Shown here: piece after piece, positions 1 through 8,793 of the stretch
How the letters are laid out: every line of letters starts with the position of its first letter
How positions within the stretch are numbered: the first letter of the stretch is position 1
Source: Bacteroidota bacterium
GTDB taxonomy: Bacteria > Bacteroidota > Rhodothermia > Balneolales > HLUCCA01
Reading direction: 5' to 3'
Assembly: GCA_020832235.1 (NCBI GenBank)
Contig: JAFIEZ010000006.1
Coordinates: forward strand, 233,077-297,076
Length of the DNA: 64,000 nucleotides
The notes under the pieces: generated by a model
The model's database searches: none
Seen by the model: only the letters and a program-made list of their open reading frames with translations
Told to the model about the DNA's origin: nothing
Program-made: the position numbers and the translations under genes

Positions 1-2
1 CT

Positions 3-554
3 ATTGCCGAAGAACGGGGTACCGATCCTGTTGAAACCGCTATCGACCTCATTCTGGAAGATGAGAGCATTGTTGGGGTGGTGTATTTCCTGATGTCGGA
101 GGAGAACGTGAAACGGCAGATTGCTTTGCCCTGGATGACTTTCGGCAGTGATTCGGGCACCATGGCCGCCGAAGGAGAGGTCCTGAACCGAAACCCGCAT
201 CCGCGTGCATATGGTAATTTTGCTCGTTTATTGGGTAAATATGTGCGCGATGAGCAGGTGATTCCGCTGGAGGAGGCTATTCATAAGCTCACCGGTATGG
301 CCGCCGAGAATCTGCGTATTACAGAGCGGGGCTTTTTGCGGGAGGGGTATTTTGCCGACGTGGTGGTGTTTGATCCTGCCACCGTTCAGGACCATGCGAC
401 CTTCGAAAATCCGCATCAATATGCCACGGGTGTGTATCACGTGTTTGTTAACGGAGGGCATGTTATTCGAGATGGGGGGCATACGCGTGCAACGCCCGGG
501 CGCTTCGTGAAAGGACCGGGAGCAGCACACAACGCTCCTGCAGCAAGTCGGTAA
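3..554 (+). CDS. N-acyl-D-amino-acid deacylase / D-aminoacylase family amidohydrolase, C-terminal part (5' end outside window)
   Basis: Frame is open from the window edge: IAEERGTDPVETAIDLILEDESIVGVVYFLMSEENVKRQI...KLTGMAAENLRITERGFLREGYFADVVVFDP, typical of the D-aminoacylase C-terminus. Confidence 0.88.
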   Translation: MAEERGTDPVETAIDLILEDESIVGVVYFLMSEENVKRQIALPWMTFGSDSGTMAAEGEVLNRNPHPRAYGNFARLLGKYVRDEQVIPLEEAIHKLTGMAAENLRITERGFLREGYFADVVVFDPATVQDHATFENPHQYATGVYHVFVNGGHVIRDGGHTRATPGRFVKGPGAAHNAPAASR

Positions 555-655
555 CCGTCTGTAACCCGGCTGCTTAGGTACAACTATCAACGGGGATATC
601 ACATAAACGGAATATGATGCAGCTGCTTTTTTCGCAGCGGACTGAACAATGGCAT

Positions 656-690
656 AAAAAAAGCCCGGAACATACAGCCGGGCTTTTTTT
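656..690. terminator. Rho-independent terminator, probably bidirectional between convergent genes
   Basis: aaaaaaagcccgg-N9-ccgggcttttttt; A-tract and T-tract flank the stem between two convergent CDS. Confidence 0.85.
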
Positions 691-710
691 GTAAGCGTTT
701 GCCTGAGCGC

Positions 711-2273
711 CTATTTAATACTTTCCTTCGGGAATACCACTTTTGAGTCGCTGATTTCATTGAAACGAAGCTCATAGAGATCTTTTCGGCGATCGCGCAA
801 CGGCGTAACGGTACCGTAGTGCCGTGCCCTACGAAGCTGCTCAAGGTCAACATCCGCAATGACCACCATCTCGGCGTTCTCTTCCGAAACCGCCGCAACA
901 CCGTCTCGTGCGAAGGGGAAGTCGGAGGGCGTTAAAATCGCAGCCTGACCGTACTGAATATCCATGTTTGGAATCGACGGGATGTTGCCGGTGGTGCCTG
1001 CAATAGCGACATAAATCTGATTTTCAATCGCGCGGGCCTGGGCACACACCCGCACGCGCATATATCCGTGACGTTCATCGGTACAGTACGGCACGAACAG
1101 AATCTGTGCTCCCAGGTCGGTCGCACGTCGGGCCAGTTCGGGAAACTCTACATCGTAGCAGATGTTAATGGCAATCTTGCCCCGATCGGTGTCGAAAACA
1201 CGAGGCTCAGATCCCGGCTGCACTCCCCACCAACGCCGCTCACTGGGCGTAATGTGGATTTTATGCTGACTTTCGGTAGTGCCGTCGCGACGGAATAAAA
1301 ACGAAACGTTGTACACGCGATCGTTCTCCATAATAAAGTGCGACCCGCCGATGATGTTTACGTTGTACTTGATGGCCATGTTGTTGAAGAAATCCATGTA
1401 CTCATCGGTAAAGGTCGTCAGCTCTCGTGCGGCCAGACCCGGGCGCTCCTCCTTCACGAAGCTCAGCAGCTGTACCGTTAAGAGTTCGGGAAGCAGCACA
1501 AAGTCTGACTTATAATCGCTGGCCACATCAATGAAATACTCCACCTGCTCGGCAAACTGCTCGAAATTGGCAATTTTCCGCATTTTATATTGCACACAAC
1601 AAATACGCACCGGCTGCGAGGAAATCTTTCGTTTGGGTGCCTCGTGCCTGTACTCGAGATTCACCCACTCCATTAAGGTCGCAAAACCCAGCGAATCTTC
1701 ATCTTCCCGCAGGTAATTCTTGATAATCCGCTTGATGATGAACTCGTTTTTTAGCTGGAAAGTGAGTACCGGATCATAAATTTTCTTATCCATCACCTCC
1801 CGAACATACTGGTAGATGTCCATCTGGTCGGCATACTTATGGAAGTTTGGTAACCGACCTCCGATGAGAATCCGTTTCAGATTTTTCTTGATGGCCAGAT
1901 CTTTGCGCGCCTCATACAGCCTACGACCGAATTTCATATCGCGGTACTCGGGATCTACCATTACCTCAATGCCGTAGAGGGTGTCGCCTTCGGGATCGTG
2001 ATTGCGGATGTACCCCTTATCGGCGATTTCGTCCCAGGAGTGGGTGTCGGAGTATTCATCCAGATCCAGGATGAGCGAGCTGGAGGCGGCGACCAGTTTG
2101 TCGTCGAAGAAAATTCCCATCTGACCTTCCTGAAATTCGAACAACTGGGACTCGAACTTCTCCCGGGAGGTTATTTCCATGTCGCCAAAGCATCTGCGCT
2201 GCAATGAAATGAGTGCGTCGTGATCGTCAATAGTTAATATGCGCAGGTCGATAGTATGATGCTGATGATCCAT
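711..2273 (-). CDS. Bifunctional GNAT N-acetyltransferase / carbon-nitrogen hydrolase (nitrilase superfamily)
   Basis: N-terminal GNAT (VMVDPEYRDMKFGRRLYEARKDLA) and C-terminal nitrilase fold (LLPELLT, INICYDVEFPELAR). Confidence 0.9.
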   Translation of the reverse strand: MDHQHHTIDLRILTIDDHDALISLQRRCFGDMEITSREKFESQLFEFQEGQMGIFFDDKLVAASSSLILDLDEYSDTHSWDEIADKGYIRNHDPEGDTLYGIEVMVDPEYRDMKFGRRLYEARKDLAIKKNLKRILIGGRLPNFHKYADQMDIYQYVREVMDKKIYDPVLTFQLKNEFIIKRIIKNYLREDEDSLGFATLMEWVNLEYRHEAPKRKISSQPVRICCVQYKMRKIANFEQFAEQVEYFIDVASDYKSDFVLLPELLTVQLLSFVKEERPGLAARELTTFTDEYMDFFNNMAIKYNVNIIGGSHFIMENDRVYNVSFLFRRDGTTESQHKIHITPSERRWWGVQPGSEPRVFDTDRGKIAINICYDVEFPELARRATDLGAQILFVPYCTDERHGYMRVRVCAQARAIENQIYVAIAGTTGNIPSIPNMDIQYGQAAILTPSDFPFARDGVAAVSEENAEMVVIADVDLEQLRRARHYGTVTPLRDRRKDLYELRFNEISDSKVVFPKESIK

Positions 2274-2623
2274 GTAATAGTACGGCTTAATACGGTTTGG
2301 TAAATATTCGGTTAGCGGATGTAGATACTATCCCTTTTCTGTAACGCCCTCATTTTGTGAGCATCCCCGGTACAGGTTTGTCTGAGCTATAAGGTTGCCC
2401 AGAATTTCTTCGGTCTATATCGCGCAACCCTTATCAAACTAATGTGGTTGCTCTGAATAATTGATCAGAAAAATCCTATCAAAGATAATGATAATGTGGA
2501 TAAATCTCTCTAATGCTGTATTTGGACTAATTCTGCCGTATCTTTAATAGATGATGTTGAGTGCCATAACAGCTCTTCCTATACTTTTCAACGATATCCA
2601 GTTATTATTATTACACTATTGCT

Positions 2624-3142
2624 ATGACATCCCGTTATCAAGATTCCAATCCAGTAACTACCGACCCCAGAAAGAAAACGGTTGCGGCCTCGCGGGTACG
2701 CATGAACGAAATGGTGATGCCCAACGATACCAATCAGCTGGGGAATCTGATGGGCGGTCGGTTGCTGCACTTGATGGATATTTGTTCGGCGATTTCAGCT
2801 CAGCGCCATTGTAATCGCAATGTAGTTACCGTATCGGTTGACAGTGTGGAGTTTCGCGAGGCGATTCGCCTCGGAGAGGTTGTGGTTATCGAGGGGGAAA
2901 TAACCCGGGCGTTTAATACGTCGATGGAAGTGGCGATACAGGTCTGGGCCGAAAACCTTCGCGCCGGAACACGCCGTTTGTGTACTACCTCCTATTATAC
3001 CTTTGTAGCGGTGGATGCCGACGGAAATACCGTTCCGGTTCCGCCGATTATTGCCGAGACCGAATTCGAGAAGAAACGCTACGAAGAGGCTGCCGAGCGT
3101 CGTCGTATTCGCCTCGAGCTTTCTAAAAAGTCGGATATCTGA
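2624..3142 (+). CDS. Acyl-CoA thioesterase (hotdog fold, YciA-like)
   Basis: MNEMVMPNDTNQLGNLMGGRLLHLMD...VSVDSVEFREAIRLGEVV. Confidence 0.88.
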   Translation: MTSRYQDSNPVTTDPRKKTVAASRVRMNEMVMPNDTNQLGNLMGGRLLHLMDICSAISAQRHCNRNVVTVSVDSVEFREAIRLGEVVVIEGEITRAFNTSMEVAIQVWAENLRAGTRRLCTTSYYTFVAVDADGNTVPVPPIIAETEFEKKRYEEAAERRRIRLELSKKSDI

Positions 3143-3289
3143 GCTGAAAATCCGCAAGGACAGGCCAAGTCTCCGTTAATTTTAATCCCATGTACCTGTG
3201 AGCCTTGGCCCGTGAGCGGCGTGAGCCTGTGAGGCCCTGAGCCGTGAGGCACTGAAACCCCTCAAACCCCTGAAGCCGTGAATCTATGA

Positions 3290-3449
3290 ACAGCGCGGTG
3301 GTGGTAATGTGGGAACATTTACCTGAACCCCCGAACCTTGGCCCTGAGCTAAGTCCATCGCGGTGGTGGCAATGTGGGAACATTTGCTTGAACCCCCGAA
3401 CCTTGGCCCCGAGCTAAGTCCATCGCGGCGGTGGCAATGTGGGAAGATT
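3290..3449. repeat. 65-bp tandem repeat, about 2.5 copies
   Basis: tgaacccccgaaccttggccc-ygagctaagtccatcgcggyggtggcaatgtgggaa recurs at 3324 and 3389, preceded by a partial copy from about 3290. Confidence 0.9.
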
Positions 3450-3469
3450 GCCTGAGCTTAAGGCCAATC

Positions 3470-6400
3470 CTATTTGATCATCGTCATTTTCAGGGTTTGG
3501 CGCTCCCCGGCTGCCTGCATCACCACCAGGTAAATACCGCTGGAAAGTCGGCTGCCATCAAACACAAATTCGTGCTGCCTTCGGTCCAGCTCGCCCTCAA
3601 ATAACGTAGCTACCCGCCTGCCCAGCATGTCGTACACTTCCAGGGTAACATCCGCCGGTCGGTCGAGGTCGACTAAAATCCGCGTTGAGGGATTAAACGG
3701 ATTCGGAAAGTTGCCCACCAAGGCTATACGTTCAGGTATAAACTCGGGTTGACCTGGTTGCACATCGGTGGGAAACGGATGCTGACCTCTTGCCAAAGTT
3801 ACCTGGCTTAATAGATCATCTTTATCTCTTCCAAACAGATAAGCAAAACCAACGGTTACTTTTTCGAGCGGAGCTAACGTGAACGGTCCACTGGCCGTAA
3901 CCAACGAAATATCGGTGGTGTCGCGCGATGTCATTTCGGTTCCTGCCACCATAGACCATCGTTTGTATTCCTCGGCAAAACCAACATCCGTGCCTCCGCC
4001 GTAATACACGCCAAAGTTGAGGCTATCTACCGGACCCGTCCATGCATTGTCAATGGCCAGCGCCGAGGCCACGTTATTTAGGTGGGCAGTAGCTACAAAA
4101 AGGTTTTGTTGATCCACATTGTAGGCGAAAAGGACGCTGTCGGAGGCCGAAAACCGCACGTTGTTTCGAGCAAAATTACCCACATCCCAGTCGGTGTAGG
4201 TACCGACAAACAGATCGGTGTACGTACGTTGCAGGGGATCGATATTCTGGAGGGTGAAATACACCAGAATTCCCTGATCGGGTCCGGGTTGCTGCATGGC
4301 AAATGTATGCATGGTGACCGAAAGTTCCGGAGCCGTTTCATTGAAAGAAGCATCGAACAGGGCTCTCCCCAGTTGAGCCGTGCCTGTATCGTCCTGACCC
4401 AGTAGAAAAGGCTCGAGCGGACGGAAGTTTAGTGGAGCAACGTCTTTTTCTCGCACATTATCAACAAAAAAGGTGTCTCCCTCCACGGAGTATTTAATCA
4501 TCAGTCCCGACTCGTACAGTACATTCGGCAGTTGAATCAGGCTCCCCTCCTCCTGAATAATCGGTACAAAACCCACGCCGGTACGCTCATCTCCGCCGAC
4601 GCCATAGCCGATTCCCCCGTTGCTTGAGAAGCTCATGCGTACGAAATTGGCATCGTGGGTATCTACGAAGAGGTTCTGATATTCAACATACAGGTAATCG
4701 CGGTAACCGGTGCCGGCATCTTCCAGATGAATAAGAAAAGCAGGATTTTCGCGTGGATCTATGGTTGCGGGCAGCAACAGGGGGATGTCGAAGCTCAGGG
4801 TATCGCCGGTGGCAACCTGACCCAGGGCCCCGCCCGTGGTACCGGGAATGCCATCGCCAGAAACAGTTTCCACTGTATATGTGAGCGCGTTCATTCCCAC
4901 GCCGTTGTTGGCAACGGTCAGGCGGATGAATCCTTCCTCGTTGAGTAGCAGTCGACCGCCCCCGGCGCTTTCAAAGGATGCCGCAGCGAGACGTACTGAA
5001 GGCATGGGTTCGGTGAGCGCCCTGCCGGCGTCCAGGAGTCCGATGCCGAGCTGATTCGGCACATCGGGGTTTGCGGTGTAGATTACCGGATTTGCCGTAC
5101 TGCGGAGCTGGCCATGCAGTCGCTGGGCCGACCAGTCGGGATGCGCGTGTCGGAGCAGGGCCGCAACGCCGGCAACAATGGGTGCGGCCATGGAAGTACC
5201 CGTATTCAGCGTGTATGACTCATTGAAAACAGTGCCCAGAATGGATCTTCCTGTAACACTCACATCGATGCCGTAGTTAAATGTGGTGAAATTCGAACGC
5301 TGACCGGTATTTAGTTCGATGGAAGCTACGGCCAGGGCGTTATCGTAGGAGGCCGGAAAAAACAAATCGAACTGTCGGGTGTTTCCGGCTGCAGCCACAA
5401 CCAGCGATCCCATGGAGGTGACAAAATCAACCACATCCCGTCCGAATTGGGAGTTGAAGGTGGAACCGAAGCTGGCATTGATGATGTGTGCGCCGTTAAC
5501 CGCAGCGTACAGGATGCCTTCGTAGCCGAATCCGATGGAGCGGGGTTCTTCGGAGGTGCCCCCGGCTCTGACGGCCATGAACTGACTATGATAACCCGCT
5601 GCGGCGATGCCGATGCCGTTGTTGGTAGCGGCGGCGGCAATACCAGCTACATGGGTGCCGTGACTTTGGGCAGTTCCACGGGGGTCGGCGTTCTGAACGG
5701 GGTTGAAAATAGGTCCGCTGTCCCAGAAGTTCCATCCTATGGTATCGTTCTCAACGGTGGCAAAGATGGTCGGAAACAGCTCCCGGGCCCGACCAGGCTC
5801 GGGGTTTCGCCAGAGGTTGGGCGCCAGATCGGGATGGGTGTAATCTACGCCCGAATCTACAATAGCAATGACGATATCGGAACTGGAGGTTGTAACCTCC
5901 CAGGCTTGCGGAATGCGCAGGTAGTTGAAATAGTTTTGTCCCGGATCGCCGAAACGAGGGTCGTTGGGTGGGATGGCGGCTGTGGCGAGCTCGTTAACCG
6001 ATTGCGAAGGGATGGGAGCGCTCATTCGTTGAGGTAAAAACACCAGTTCCTGACCCGTCTCCAGCGCGATTTCATGCACAACACGAGGTTCGGCATACGC
6101 CACGCCGGGAATTCGACTGAGTTTTCGGGCCACCATCACAGGATCAACGCCCGGGTCAATGGTTACAAAATAGGTTCGCGTGAGGTCGTCTGGCAGCGAA
6201 GACCCTAAACCGGAGCGTTCATCTGCCGTAGTACCACCTGTCCTGCCGTTGACCGAAGCCCCTCCCACGCTGCGATTGCGAACATCGCCGTGCTGAGAAC
6301 GATCGCGCGCTTGCATCTCATCCTGAAGCCTCCGATGTGACGACTCCGGCATTGCCAGAAGGAGTTCGCTTCCGCCGAAAGCCTGCAATTCAAGTCGGAC

Positions 6401-6733
6401 CATGTCCATAGCCCGGGAGCGCAGTGTAGCCGCGTCTTGTGAAGTACCCGAAGCCTGACCGTTACCCGAACGCGGCAGACGGTTCAACACCGCTTCAGGA
6501 GCAAAACCCATCACCGCGGCGTCTTTGTGCGAGCGATGTAACAATCCGGCATCGTTTTCGAACTTGATCACCAGGCGTCCCGGCACAATTCCGTCGCCCG
6601 AGGGGGCCGCAACACCCCGAACCTGGAACCCGGTCAGCAGCAAAGCCGACATGAACAAAACGCACCAAACCGATGCCAGGCGGCGGCAAGGAGCAGTGAG
6701 TGGGGAAACTATGGCAGAGGAAGGTGTACGCAT
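3470..6733 (-). CDS. Secreted S8 family (subtilisin-like) serine peptidase with T9SS-type C-terminal sorting domain
   Basis: IVDSGVDYTHPDL (Asp), SHGTHVAGIAAA (His), GTSMAAPIVAGVAAL (Ser); C-terminus GNFPNPFNPSTRI...SGIYLVVMQAAGERQTLKMTMIK. Confidence 0.93.
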   Translation of the reverse strand: MRTPSSAIVSPLTAPCRRLASVWCVLFMSALLLTGFQVRGVAAPSGDGIVPGRLVIKFENDAGLLHRSHKDAAVMGFAPEAVLNRLPRSGNGQASGTSQDAATLRSRAMDMVRLELQAFGGSELLLAMPESSHRRLQDEMQARDRSQHGDVRNRSVGGASVNGRTGGTTADERSGLGSSLPDDLTRTYFVTIDPGVDPVMVARKLSRIPGVAYAEPRVVHEIALETGQELVFLPQRMSAPIPSQSVNELATAAIPPNDPRFGDPGQNYFNYLRIPQAWEVTTSSSDIVIAIVDSGVDYTHPDLAPNLWRNPEPGRARELFPTIFATVENDTIGWNFWDSGPIFNPVQNADPRGTAQSHGTHVAGIAAAATNNGIGIAAAGYHSQFMAVRAGGTSEEPRSIGFGYEGILYAAVNGAHIINASFGSTFNSQFGRDVVDFVTSMGSLVVAAAGNTRQFDLFFPASYDNALAVASIELNTGQRSNFTTFNYGIDVSVTGRSILGTVFNESYTLNTGTSMAAPIVAGVAALLRHAHPDWSAQRLHGQLRSTANPVIYTANPDVPNQLGIGLLDAGRALTEPMPSVRLAAASFESAGGGRLLLNEEGFIRLTVANNGVGMNALTYTVETVSGDGIPGTTGGALGQVATGDTLSFDIPLLLPATIDPRENPAFLIHLEDAGTGYRDYLYVEYQNLFVDTHDANFVRMSFSSNGGIGYGVGGDERTGVGFVPIIQEEGSLIQLPNVLYESGLMIKYSVEGDTFFVDNVREKDVAPLNFRPLEPFLLGQDDTGTAQLGRALFDASFNETAPELSVTMHTFAMQQPGPDQGILVYFTLQNIDPLQRTYTDLFVGTYTDWDVGNFARNNVRFSASDSVLFAYNVDQQNLFVATAHLNNVASALAIDNAWTGPVDSLNFGVYYGGGTDVGFAEEYKRWSMVAGTEMTSRDTTDISLVTASGPFTLAPLEKVTVGFAYLFGRDKDDLLSQVTLARGQHPFPTDVQPGQPEFIPERIALVGNFPNPFNPSTRILVDLDRPADVTLEVYDMLGRRVATLFEGELDRRQHEFVFDGSRLSSGIYLVVMQAAGERQTLKMTMIK

Positions 6734-6889
6734 AACACAAGATAATCATAAGCGTGAAAACACGGCACTGCCGTTATGATTCGTGCAGATAATCCTTATT
6801 TTACATGTGTTTAACAGGCGGCAAATTCGTGTTTCTATATAACACGCGACTCTGGCGGCCTGACTATGTCTTAATCATACTTCTATTTC

Positions 6890-8473
6890 ATGCCCGAATC
6901 CAGCACCTCCGTCAATCAGAAACGCCGTATCGCCGCCATCGATATTGGTACCAACTCGTTTCATGCGGTGATTGTGGATATTCGTCCGGATGGTACGTTC
7001 GATACGGTAGATGCCCTTAAGGAAATGGTAACGCTCGGGAAAAGCGGTCTGGGTGGCGATCTGCCGGAGGAAGCCATGCAACGGGGTATTGATGCCTTGC
7101 ATAAAATCAAGACCTTGTGCGACTCCTATCGGGTAGAGCGGATACTGGCTTATGCTACTTCGGCAATTCGGGAGGCGGGTAATGGAGGGGAGTTTATTCA
7201 GCGGGCCATCGACGAGGTTGAAATCAAGATTCTGGCCATTCCGGGAACCACGGAGGCCGAGCTTATTGGTTATGCGGTGCAGCATTCACTGGCGCTGAAC
7301 GGAGAGCGGGCGCTGATTATGGACATTGGCGGGGGGAGTACCGAATTTATTATTGCAGATCATGTTCGTCATTATTACCTGGATTCGCGGAAAATCGGTG
7401 TTTCGCGCATGACGTCGGACTTTGTGAAAGAAGATCCCATCAGCAAGGAGAGTATCCGCAAGCTGGAGGAGGTCTACATAAAGGAGTTATCGGGCGTGGA
7501 TGCGGCGCTGAACGAGTGGGGGGTGACCATGTTGGTGGGCAGCTCGGGAACCATGCAGAATATTGCGGCCATGATTGCGGCTGAGCGTGCTTCGGGCGTT
7601 GCGACGTCTTCTACGCCGTTGATGTTGAATGAGTTTGAGTACACCCGCGCTGAGTTTATCGCATTTTACCGGAAGTTCCTGAAAATGGACCGTAAGCAGC
7701 GTCTGGCCTTGCCGGCGTTGGATGCGAAACGGGTGGATTTCATTGTGGCCGGACTCGTTCTGGTGCATACGGTGCTCACGCGTTTTAACATTGAGCGGAT
7801 TAAAACATCGGTTGAGGCCATGCGGGAGGGCATTATTTTGCGGTATATCAAGCGGGAAATGCAGGATCTTAAACTACTGGAGCGTTATCCCGACACCCGC
7901 ACGCGCAGTGTGTATGAGCTGCTTCGAAAATGCAACTGGCATGAGGAGCACTCTTCACAGGTAACCCGACTGGCGCTGCGCATTTTTGAAGACACCCGTG
8001 CCGTGCATGGCTGCGATGATCACGATCGTCAGTTGCTGGAGTTCGCCTCCCTCATGCACGATATTGGTTATCATATTTCGCACAGAAAGCATCACAAACA
8101 TGCCCTGTATCTCATTTTGAATGCCGATTTAAAAGGATTTACTCAGGAAGAAATCGAGATTATGGCCCATGTGGCCCGATATCATCGTCGATCGGCACCA
8201 AAAACAAGCCATGCCCTGTTTCATGCGCTCACCAAAGAACAGAAGGCTAAAGTTCCGGTTTTGGCGGGCATTTTGCGTGTAGCTGACGGGCTGGACCGCT
8301 CCCATTACCAGAATGTGCGGGACATCCGAACGGTGGTTCGTAAAGGTGTGGTGGAAATTCAAATTCGCACCCAGGGCGATCCGGAGCTGGAAATTTGGGG
8401 CGCGATGCGAAAATGTGAATTGTTTGAGCGACTGATGAAACGGAAGTTGCAGATTGTGCGCGTTCCGGGTTAG
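6890..8473 (+). CDS. Ppx/GppA family phosphatase (exopolyphosphatase) with C-terminal HD domain
   Basis: AAIDIGTNSFHAVIVDI, MDIGGGSTEFII, SLMHDIGYHISHRKHHKHA. Confidence 0.92.
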   Translation: MPESSTSVNQKRRIAAIDIGTNSFHAVIVDIRPDGTFDTVDALKEMVTLGKSGLGGDLPEEAMQRGIDALHKIKTLCDSYRVERILAYATSAIREAGNGGEFIQRAIDEVEIKILAIPGTTEAELIGYAVQHSLALNGERALIMDIGGGSTEFIIADHVRHYYLDSRKIGVSRMTSDFVKEDPISKESIRKLEEVYIKELSGVDAALNEWGVTMLVGSSGTMQNIAAMIAAERASGVATSSTPLMLNEFEYTRAEFIAFYRKFLKMDRKQRLALPALDAKRVDFIVAGLVLVHTVLTRFNIERIKTSVEAMREGIILRYIKREMQDLKLLERYPDTRTRSVYELLRKCNWHEEHSSQVTRLALRIFEDTRAVHGCDDHDRQLLEFASLMHDIGYHISHRKHHKHALYLILNADLKGFTQEEIEIMAHVARYHRRSAPKTSHALFHALTKEQKAKVPVLAGILRVADGLDRSHYQNVRDIRTVVRKGVVEIQIRTQGDPELEIWGAMRKCELFERLMKRKLQIVRVPG

Positions 8474-8480
8474 ACTATTT

Positions 8481-8680
8481 TGCTGCAGGTCTGATTTTGC
8501 TGCAGGTCTGATTTAGCCTGCATTGGGTCTGATTTAGCCTGCATTGGGTCTGATTTTGTTTGCTGCAGGTCTGATTTAGTCTGTATTGGGTCTGATTGCT
8601 TGCTACAGGTCTGATTTAGTCTGTATTGGGTCTGATTTTGCTTGCTACAGGTCTGATTTGTTTGCTGCAGGTCTTGTCTG
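8481..8680. repeat. Degenerate ~21-bp tandem array, about 10 copies of core GGTCTGATTT
   Basis: GGTCTGAT (last copy GGTCTTG) starts at 8488, 8505, 8526, 8547, 8568, 8589, 8608, 8629, 8650, 8670; spacing mostly 21 bp. Confidence 0.92.
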
Positions 8681-8793
8681 CCGGGGCTCCGATTCGGTAA
8701 AAAAATTGCATCACGGAGTTCCGGCTTTGTTGCCGACCACATATTTGTGTACTTTCGTAAATTCAATATTCTAAAAAACCAAAGATAGTTAGC

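Noticed and set aside
8481-8680. Possible CRISPR array
   Set aside because: Units are 21 bp with no unique 30-40-bp spacers and no cas genes in the window.
8470-8766. 98-aa minus ORF with heptad repeats
   Set aside because: As a protein-coding gene it is explained by a 21-bp repeat having no stop in that frame; retained only as part of the repeat finding.
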